Shown here: positions 13,705 through 18,918 of the stretch, piece after piece | Layout of the letters: every line of letters starts with the position of its first letter | Position numbering within the stretch: the stretch's first letter is position 1 | Assembly (NCBI GenBank): GCA_023426005.1 | Contig: JAFABO010000204.1 | Coordinates: 1-18,918, forward strand | Reading direction: 5' to 3' | Origin: Bacillota bacterium | GTDB lineage: Bacteria; Bacillota; Clostridia; Acetivibrionales; DSM-1351 | DNA length: 18,918 bases | Translations under genes and position numbers: made by a program | Notes under the pieces: generated by a model | Told to the model about the DNA's origin: nothing | Databases searched by the model: none | Seen by the model: the letters and a program-made list of their open reading frames with translations, nothing else

Positions 13705-14454
13705 CGAGTGGTTGGCCATGGATTGTATTATTGTAGGCGATGCGTGCGATGGTGCAGAAGGTCTTAAATTAATTGAAGAGCATAAGCCTGACTTAGTAAT
13801 TACTGATATTAAGATGCCCTTAATGGATGGGATAGAAATGCTTAAAAAGGCACTTCAAACCTATAAATTTTATAGTATTATTTTAACAAGTTATTCTGAA
13901 TTCGAGTATGCAAAGCAAGCTATTTCTTTAAAGGTATATGAATATTTGTTAAAACCTGTGGATGAAGAAAAACTCAGGGCTGTCATTGAAAAAGTAAAAT
14001 ATGAATTAAGCCAGGAAAAGTTGCTTGGAACTATCTTAGAGAAAACTAAGTCGGGAAATGAACTAGAACTCATTAACTTAGATATTTATCTTTTTTCAGA
14101 AAGTAATATTAATTTCTATGTAGATGAGACTATAAAGCAAATTAAACAAAATTATGATAAAAAAATTAGTATAGAATCGATTTCAAATAATTTGGGAGTC
14201 AGTCCAAGCTATCTCAGCCGTAAGATAAGAGAAGTAACCTCCCAAACTTTTTTGGATATCCTACACCAATATAGAGTTCAAAAAGCTGTAGAACTTCTTA
14301 AAAGTGGAAAATTACGTATATATGGAGTTTTAAATATGACAGGCTGTGGTGATTAAAACATTTTTGCAATGTGTTTAAAAAATATTTACATACATCGCCT
14401 ACAGAGTTTATAAAGACAAGCAATTTTATAATATTCAAAAACGTTTACGAGTAA
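13685..14454 (+). pseudogene. Broken response regulator with AraC-type DNA-binding domain
   Basis: The open part (13685-14356) starts inside a receiver domain: IQTMNYEWLAMDCIIVGDACDGAEGL is the usual stretch after the acidic VDDE pair, which is lost. The phospho-acceptor Asp41 in DLVITDIKMPLMDG, the LTSYSEFEYAKQA switch region and the LLKP lysine remain. The C-terminal AraC helix-turn-helix begins IKQNYDKKISIESISNNLGVSPSYLSRKIREVTSQTFLDIL. At about 14355 a one-base deletion breaks the frame: the second HTH goes on as KHFCNVFKKYLHTSPTEFIKTSNF in another frame until the TAA at 14452-14454. It therefore has no native start, an incomplete receiver domain and a frameshift in the DNA-binding domain. 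Not functional as annotated. Confidence 0.82.
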
Positions 14455-14477
14455 TAAGCTTGAATAAAGTTACCAAA

Positions 14478-14516
14478 GTCAATTACGGTTCAAAGCCTTC
14501 GCCTTCCAGGCGAATT
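14478..14516. repeat. Degenerate copy of the 16960 inverted repeat
   Basis: The 28 bases 14478-14505 match 16960-16987 at 24 positions, including the AAAGCCTTCG core. Here the second arm has decayed, and a shorter hairpin TTCGCCT-TCC-AGGCGAA (14498-14514) is present instead. A frame over 14468-14612 (FKAFAFQANYAFKLALNAVW...) is open but has no start or family. Confidence 0.45.
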
Positions 14517-14645
14517 ATGCTTTCAAGCTGGCTTTAAACGCAGTTTGGGGTTTACCATATAAATACAAAGGACCAACTGCAATTGCAATTATCGGCTTTC
14601 TGTTGGAATGACAGTGGAAAAAGGTTTTTTGGGTTTAAGTGCCGG

Positions 14646-15206
14646 TTATGCCCCAACTGTACGCAAATATTGTTCTTTTGTGATTCCAAAAAGTCTGCTG
14701 TCTTGAAACCCGGAATTGCAGAAGTAGTAATCCTTAGATTGCCCCTCCAAAAGCATTCCGATTTTCTCCAGAACTCGTCCGGAGGCAATGTTATTTATTG
14801 AATGGGATGCTTCAATTCTGTTCAAGCCTATTTCAATAAACATATACTGTAAAACGGCTTTTACAGCTTCCGTCGTATATCCATTTGACCAAAATTCTCG
14901 TGCAAGGCAATACCCAAGAATGGCTTTTTGGTCGTAATCATTAACATTAACAATACTTACAGAGCCAATGAGCTTACCATTTAACTCTATGCCCCATTGA
15001 TATGTACTATCAGATTTATACCCATCAAATACCTCAATAATGTAACCACGAGAATAGTCAGAGTTAGAATGGGGCTTCCAGCGTTCATATTTACACACTT
15101 CGGGGTCGCTCATCCATATATGGACCATTTCAGCATCATCAGGCTGAATTTTTCTCAACAGCAACCGTTCTGTTTTAATTTGTTGCGTTCCTTTGTGGTT
15201 TACCAT
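14646..15206 (-). CDS. GNAT family N-acetyltransferase (RimJ/RimL type)
   Basis: 186 residues. Acetyltransfer_3-type layout: TERLLLRKIQPDDAEMVHIWMSDPEVCKY near the N-terminus, the GSVSIVNVNDYDQKAILGYCL strand pair in the middle, EFWSNGYTTEAVKAVLQYMF as the acetyl-CoA loop (a variant of R/Q-x-x-G-x-G/A), and SHSINNIASGRVLEKIGM near the C-terminus. Members acetylate N-terminal amines of ribosomal proteins or small molecules; the substrate cannot be named. The ATG at 15206 follows AGGAGG (15216-15221, minus strand) at nine bases; the frame is open upstream without a ribosome site. It lies downstream of a tRNA gene on the same strand, separated by the tRNA terminator, and is convergent with the broken response regulator. 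Confidence 0.9.
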   Translation of the reverse strand: MVNHKGTQQIKTERLLLRKIQPDDAEMVHIWMSDPEVCKYERWKPHSNSDYSRGYIIEVFDGYKSDSTYQWGIELNGKLIGSVSIVNVNDYDQKAILGYCLAREFWSNGYTTEAVKAVLQYMFIEIGLNRIEASHSINNIASGRVLEKIGMLLEGQSKDYYFCNSGFQDSRLFGITKEQYLRTVGA

Positions 15207-15310
15207 ATATCCATTCCTCCTCTTTCGTACAAGTATAAATAACACATTCTTCGATTTATTCAGGCTCTTTACAGAAACTTTTGTGTTTATAATATCATAT
15301 TCTCCGGCAC

Positions 15311-15353
15311 AAAAAAAGACATATCATCCCTTTAGTGGAAGATATGCCTTTTT
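15311..15353 (-). terminator. Terminator of the tRNA-Arg transcript
   Basis: On the minus strand AAAAAGGCATATC pairs with GATATGTCTTTTT (one G-T pair) across a roughly 17-base loop, followed by a run of seven Ts. It starts immediately at the tRNA 3' end. Confidence 0.75.
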
Positions 15354-15429
15354 GGTACGCCCGACACGATTCGAACGTGCGACCTGCGGTTTAGGAAACC
15401 GACGCTCTATCCTACTGAGCTACGGGCGC
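15353..15429 (-). tRNA. tRNA-Arg (anticodon CCT)
   Basis: 77 bases with encoded CCA. The acceptor stem GCGCCCG / CGGGCGT has a G-T first pair. The D arm is AGCTCAGTAGGATAGAGC, the anticodon arm CGGTTTCCTAAACCG has CCT (plus-strand 15393-15395), and the T arm is CGCACGTTCGAATCGTG. It decodes AGG. It has its own promoter and terminator and stands alone. Confidence 0.97.
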
Positions 15430-15455
15430 GTATAATAAGTTTCCGACGTTTTAAC

Positions 15456-15483
15456 ATTATATCACGAATGGTGAAAAAGTCAA
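15456..15483 (-). promoter_or_regulatory. Promoter of tRNA-Arg
   Basis: On the minus strand TTGACT (15478-15483), 16 bases, TATAAT (15456-15461), ending 27 bases before the tRNA 5' end. This is a near-consensus vegetative promoter. Confidence 0.85.
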
Positions 15484-15501
15484 CGGTTTATGGTATAATT
15501 T

Positions 15502-15603
15502 CGGCCATGGCTAAAAACGGCTCAAGACAAACACTTAACTGACGCAGAGCATCTGCAAATCGGGCAATGGCTGAAAGACATGATATCCATTAAGCAATGA
15601 CTT
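15502..15603 (+). pseudogene. Possible transposase N-terminus remnant (IS30-like)
   Basis: One plus-strand frame reads LKTAQDKHLTDAEHLQIGQW then LKDMISIKQ and a stop. The 'KHLT-x-x-E-x-x-x-I-x-x-x-L-K' pattern resembles the N-terminal helix-turn-helix of IS30-family transposases. There is no in-frame ATG, and nothing recognisable follows in 15604-15760. It could equally be chance. The rest of this 331-base gap shows no gene. Confidence 0.25.
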
Positions 15604-15760
15604 GCTCTCAGAACCGTTATTTTTTCTTTTGGAGCGTCTTCTTTTAGCACAACATCTTAGAAGCCAGCGTGTGTTCTCAAGTCCCTAATAGCTTCTTACA
15701 GCCTTGCAAGTGGTTTTGCATCTTTATACTGCAAATAAAGTATCTTTAGTTTGGTTTGAC

Positions 15761-16912
15761 CTATCTGCCGGTGTACATACTTATCAGGAAATAGCCCAAA
15801 GCCGTCAAAGCAAGAATACCTGCGGTCAGCAAGGCCACCTTCCACGGGGACAACGGAGATTTTCCGCCAACCCTGCCGGTTTGGCCATTGACCATATAGC
15901 CATAATTCTTATCCTTGTATTTAAAAGAAGAGAACCACAGCGGCAGCAGTATATGTTTGTATTTCTTATTTCCGTAGGCTGTTTTGAACCTTAAGTTTCT
16001 TATCTCGTCAGCATTGATCTGCGCCTCTATACCTCTTGCAATAAAGCTGGAAAGCCGTTCCTTTGCTGTTTCCCAGCCGGTTTTAAGATCTACCGAATAG
16101 CGCTCGGCTTTAAAGCCTGAAAGGTATTCGGGCTTATACGGGGCCAGTTCCTCCATATTGTAGGGCTGGATCTGAGCATACATGGCATCGTCGATATGGA
16201 CTGAGGAGTCCACTACATAATTTCTGAAGTCCTCCACATACTGGCCCGATACGGGATACCAGCGGGTACGCATTTCCTGGTGCGCCACCTGCTCGGTCTT
16301 CCCGTCCCTGACTTCTGTCCTGTACACGGTGACCCAGTAATGTTCTCCGGCCATAGCCGTGTAAAAAGAGCTTGTATCGGCATCAAAGGACCAGCACGGT
16401 ACATACATGCCGGTAAGCTGGACATTCTGGCTGTTGACACCCTTTCTGAGCTTCGAAGGCGCCAGCCATTTCCCTCTCAGCCACTTTTTATACAGGCCGA
16501 CAGCAGCTTCGAAATTAATTTTAAAAGGGATGATACCTTCCGGCATTATGCCTGTGGTAATTACCTCTTCCTGTATGTTGCTGTTGCCGCAGAAAGGGCA
16601 CCTGTCAGCCACGATGAAGGCATCAAATACCGTTTCGGCACCGCAGTTTCTGCATTTCACGGCGTGGCTTTTTTCACCCCAAACCTGCGGCTCAAGTTCC
16701 TGGTCATTGTCAAAGCCGTAAGCCGTGGGGTGCTGGCGGCTATCCTCCATGCTGATTACATGTTTGCAGTATTCACATTTCAGGTTCTGGGATCCTGGGT
16801 CAAAAACCATTACCCCTCCGCAGGAGGGACATTTAAAAGAAGTGGCCGATGTTTGGGGCACACCTTCCTCATTTATTCTTGAGCCGGACTTGCCGGTATT
16901 TAGTTCGCTCAT
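15761..16912 (-). CDS. Zinc-ribbon protein with C-terminal membrane anchor (YdjG-like)
   Basis: 383 residues. Two zinc ribbons lie at the N-terminus: Cys28/Cys31/Cys46/Cys49 (TFIIB-like, CPSCGG...CEYC) and Cys87/Cys90/Cys105/Cys108 (CRNCG...CPFCG). A roughly 240-residue domain follows with MYVPCWSFDADTSSFYTAMAGEHYWVTVYRT and a LLPLWFSSFKYKDKNYGYMVNGQTG segment. One hydrophobic span near the C-terminus (about 359-380) anchors it. This layout matches the 'TFIIB-type zinc ribbon / primosomal N'-like' proteins typified by B. subtilis YdjG, which works with the SPFH protein YdjI and a PspA homologue in envelope stress. GAGGT (minus strand, 16920-16924) precedes the ATG at seven bases. The SPFH gene lies just upstream, with a hairpin between them. 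Confidence 0.85.
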   Translation of the reverse strand: MSELNTGKSGSRINEEGVPQTSATSFKCPSCGGVMVFDPGSQNLKCEYCKHVISMEDSRQHPTAYGFDNDQELEPQVWGEKSHAVKCRNCGAETVFDAFIVADRCPFCGNSNIQEEVITTGIMPEGIIPFKINFEAAVGLYKKWLRGKWLAPSKLRKGVNSQNVQLTGMYVPCWSFDADTSSFYTAMAGEHYWVTVYRTEVRDGKTEQVAHQEMRTRWYPVSGQYVEDFRNYVVDSSVHIDDAMYAQIQPYNMEELAPYKPEYLSGFKAERYSVDLKTGWETAKERLSSFIARGIEAQINADEIRNLRFKTAYGNKKYKHILLPLWFSSFKYKDKNYGYMVNGQTGRVGGKSPLSPWKVALLTAGILALTALGYFLISMYTGR

Positions 16913-16954
16913 ATATGTGACCTCGTAATTTGTAAGAGCCCGGAGCAGTTAATC

Positions 16955-17007
16955 CTGAAGTGAATTACGTTTGAAAGCCTTCGTCTTTCAAACGTAATTC
17001 ACTTTGG
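16955..17007. repeat. Long perfect hairpin between the SPFH and zinc-ribbon genes
   Basis: GTGAATTACGTTTGAAAG (16960-16977) and CTTTCAAACGTAATTCAC (16985-17002) form a perfect 18-bp stem around the loop CCTTCGT. Five more outer pairs, two of them G-T, extend it to 16955-17007. No T run follows on the minus strand. It could be an intergenic repeat element or an mRNA processing/attenuation structure tuning the downstream gene. A degenerate relative lies at 14478. Confidence 0.85.
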
Positions 17008-17040
17008 CAACGGATTTCCTGATCGGGAGCATTTGTATAT

Positions 17041-18120
17041 CTATTGCTGTTTCTGGCCGCATTCCGGACAGAACTTGCTGCCGCCCGGCAGCTCATTTCC
17101 GCAGCCTGCGCATTTAATAACGGCAGGTGGTACCTTGGTTCCGCAGTCTATGCAGAATTTTGCCTGTGCCGTGAGCTGAGCACCGCAGGCAGAGCACTTT
17201 ATGGTGCCGGGCTCCTGAGGATTTGCATTGGCAGTTTTGGGTTCAGCAGGTTTTTGCTGTCCTGCCGAAAAGGCTTCGGCAAACATGTTGCCCAGACCCA
17301 TTCCTGCGCCAAGTCCAACTCCTGCACCGGCAGCTCCGCCGGAATTTTGGGCGGCATCCCTTATGGATTCCGCTGCCTGATATTTAGTGTATTGATTAAG
17401 ACTGTCGCCTATGATCCCCATTGAAGTACGCTTATCAAGCACTTTTTCCACTTCTTCCGGAAGTGAAATGTTTTCAATAACAAGTGACGACAGAGTCAAG
17501 CCTAACTCCGAAAAGGCACTATCCAGCTTATTTCTGGACATTGCAGCTATTTCGTCATATTTTGATGCCAGATCCAGAGCCGGAACAGCTGCCTCGGCCA
17601 GAAGATCGGAGATGCCTGAAACAATTTTGCTTTTAAGCTGTCCGGTGATCCCTTCGACGGTAAACAAACTTGCAGTTCCAAAAACTTCCCTGAGGAAGAC
17701 CGATGGATCAACTACCTTAAAGGAATAGGTGCCGAACATTCTCATACGCAGCATTCCAAATTCCGCATCCCTCATCATTACAGGGTTTGTTGTTCCCCAT
17801 TTGCAATTTGTAAACTGTCTGGTATTAACAAAATACACCTCTGATTTAAAAGGGGAATTAAAACCGTACTTCCAGGACTTAAGTTTGGTCAATACCGGCA
17901 GATTCCGGGTATCGAGAGTGTAGCTTCCGGGAGCAAAAACATCCGTAAGCTGGCCTTCGTCAACAAAAACTGCCATTTGAGACTCTCTGACAGTGAGCTG
18001 AGCTCCCATTTTAATTTCCTTATTTTCAACAGGGAACCGATATACCATAACATTTGAGCTGTTATCGGTCCATTCTATTACTTCTATAAATTGAGACTTG
18101 ATAAAATCAAATAAACCCAT
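17041..18120 (-). CDS. SPFH-domain protein with two C-terminal zinc ribbons (YdjI-like)
   Basis: 359 residues. The N-terminus MGLFDFIKSQFIEVIEW and the following SPFH/band-7 domain (about 20-235) match the 'virion core protein / YdjI' group, including MVYRFPVENKEIKMGAQLTVRESQ, FVDEGQLTDVFAPGSYTL and the segment FSELGLTLSSLVIENISLPEEV. A Gly/Ala-rich linker (about 262-285) leads to two zinc ribbons: Cys309/312/323/326 and Cys337/340/351/354. There is no membrane span, so membrane contact probably comes through partners. B. subtilis YdjI sits at the membrane with YdjG and YdjH and recruits PspA. The ATG at 18120 follows GGAGGT (minus strand, 18126-18130) at five bases. It is the first gene of a two-gene unit with the YdjG-like gene. 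Confidence 0.88.
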   Translation of the reverse strand: MGLFDFIKSQFIEVIEWTDNSSNVMVYRFPVENKEIKMGAQLTVRESQMAVFVDEGQLTDVFAPGSYTLDTRNLPVLTKLKSWKYGFNSPFKSEVYFVNTRQFTNCKWGTTNPVMMRDAEFGMLRMRMFGTYSFKVVDPSVFLREVFGTASLFTVEGITGQLKSKIVSGISDLLAEAAVPALDLASKYDEIAAMSRNKLDSAFSELGLTLSSLVIENISLPEEVEKVLDKRTSMGIIGDSLNQYTKYQAAESIRDAAQNSGGAAGAGVGLGAGMGLGNMFAEAFSAGQQKPAEPKTANANPQEPGTIKCSACGAQLTAQAKFCIDCGTKVPPAVIKCAGCGNELPGGSKFCPECGQKQQ

Positions 18121-18464
18121 GGTTACCTCCGGATATTTAATTAATTCAAATTCGTTATATTGTTACTCTTATACTTTATCATAAATTCTATTATTTGTGA
18201 TATTTAACGGATAATTTGACGCTTTTGCACCGTTTTAATTTATGGCTGTTCCGGTGATAATTGGCATAGTGGTTAATTTTAAGGAAATCCGTGGAATTTA
18301 TTCTATCATTGTTCTATAATTAAATATAAATGATTTTTCAAAATTATATATGCAAGTTTTTTTAGAAAAAATGAGAAACTAATAATTGAGTTTATTTAAA
18401 AGGAATTTAAATTTTGGCGCGTGTAATCAACGCAGTAAAATAAATGAAGACGGAGGTAGTAAGT
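18121..18464. other. Divergent intergenic region (SPFH gene / pepF)
   Basis: 344 AT-rich bases between divergent genes. A TATAAT at 18315-18320 with TGGAAT at 18292-18297 (17-base spacing) is a weak promoter candidate for the plus-strand peptidase gene. I could not place a convincing promoter for the SPFH gene and see no coding sequence, hairpin or repeat of note. Confidence 0.4.
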
Positions 18465-18918
18465 ATGGCTTCAAACAAGGCATTACCTAAGAGACAGGAT
18501 ATCGACTCCAAATTCAAATGGAAGCTGGAGGATATTTATAGCGATAACTCCTTATGGGAGCAGGACTTTAAAAAGGTAAAGGAACTGGCGGGGCAAATAA
18601 GGGGCTTGCAGGGCAAGCTGGCAGAGAGTGCTCAGAGACTGCTGGAATGCTTCAAAAAAAGCGATGAACTGTTATCGTTGAATGACAAAGTTTTTGTCTA
18701 TGCCAGAATGAAGAGGGATGAAAATAACGGAGATTCCACCTATCAGGCTCTGATAGAAAGAGCATCTTCCCTGACAACAGAGGTTTTTGCAGCTATTTCC
18801 TATATAGTGCCCGAAATGCTCAGTATTCCCGAGGAGACTTTGCTTTCATATGTAAACTCTGATAAGGAGCTGTCTGTCTACATGTTCTCAATTAAAGAGA
18901 ATTTAAGGCAGAAGGAGC
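18465..18918 (+). CDS. pepF: Oligoendopeptidase F, N-terminal part (runs off window)
   Basis: 151 complete codons, cut by the window edge. The N-terminal sequence (ALPKRQDIDSKFKWKLEDIY, later LLSLNDKVFVYARMKRDENN, TTEVFAAISYIVPEMLSIPEETL) is the helical lid region of M3-family oligoendopeptidase F. These are zinc metallopeptidases of about 600 residues that cleave short peptides in the cytosol. The HExxH zinc motif lies beyond the window, so activity cannot be checked. GGAGG (18452-18456) is eight bases before the ATG. Confidence 0.9.
   Translation, partial: MASNKALPKRQDIDSKFKWKLEDIYSDNSLWEQDFKKVKELAGQIRGLQGKLAESAQRLLECFKKSDELLSLNDKVFVYARMKRDENNGDSTYQALIERASSLTTEVFAAISYIVPEMLSIPEETLLSYVNSDKELSVYMFSIKENLRQKE

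Noticed and set aside
14468..14612. Plus-strand 47-codon frame (FKAFAFQANYAFKLALNAVWG...)
   Set aside because: It has no start codon or ribosome site, overlaps the degenerate repeat, and matches no family I know; probably chance or unrecognisable debris.
15193..15435. Plus-strand 80-codon frame ending LVRPTRFERATCGLGNRRSILLSYGRV
   Set aside because: It is the antisense reading of the tRNA-Arg gene, a well-known false protein caused by tRNA sequence.
16280..16882. Plus-strand 200-codon frame opposite the zinc-ribbon protein
   Set aside because: The minus-strand gene has two intact zinc ribbons and a ribosome site; the opposite frame has neither start signals nor a family.

Overview
The window reads as chromosomal DNA of a spore-forming, low-GC anaerobic Firmicute. 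Evidence: an alpha/beta SASP gene at the left edge, strong AGGAGG-type ribosome sites, frequent TTG/GTG starts, desulfoferrodoxin, and an AraR-type GntR/LacI regulator. Gene style and the arabinose cluster fit the Ruminiclostridium / cellulolytic Clostridium group. This placement is an inference from protein style, not a database result.

Left part (1-4.5 kb): housekeeping genes in short units. These are a SASP, a YegS/BmrU-type lipid kinase (TTG start), a small unknown protein, deoC, a 2Fe-type superoxide reductase (dfx), and the coupled pair sfsA-yjbQ. Clear intrinsic terminators separate most of them; two lie between convergent genes and look bidirectional. One strong terminator (1859-1889) has no obvious gene in front of it.

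Centre (4.5-11 kb): the roughly 430-bp gap after yjbQ carries a dense cluster of about twelve DnaA-box-like 9-mers, with no dnaA or dnaN nearby. This is the most striking non-coding signal in the window. After an unknown 164-residue protein comes an L-arabinose utilisation locus. It holds araR, with a TGTACGTACA palindrome just after its own -10; a promoter with an AraR-like half-site between its -35 and -10; and then a FucI-family isomerase, an FGGY ribulokinase-like enzyme and araD, closed by a terminator. Together these would convert L-arabinose to L-ribulose, L-ribulose-5-P and D-xylulose-5-P. The isomerase and kinase are not the classical AraA and AraB types, and no transporter is present.

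Right-centre (11-15.5 kb): accessory and decaying DNA. Three small membrane proteins of unknown role are followed by a collapsed locus. There the 5' end of a solute-binding protein gene, a HAMP-domain fragment of a histidine kinase and an N-truncated, frameshifted AraC-type response regulator are fused by deletions. A GNAT acetyltransferase and tRNA-Arg(CCT) follow on the minus strand, then a possible transposase remnant.

Right end (15.5-18.9 kb): a minus-strand pair encodes an SPFH-domain protein with two C-terminal zinc ribbons (YdjI-like) and a zinc-ribbon protein with a C-terminal membrane anchor (YdjG-like). A long perfect hairpin separates them. Divergent from them, the 5' part of an oligoendopeptidase F gene runs off the window.
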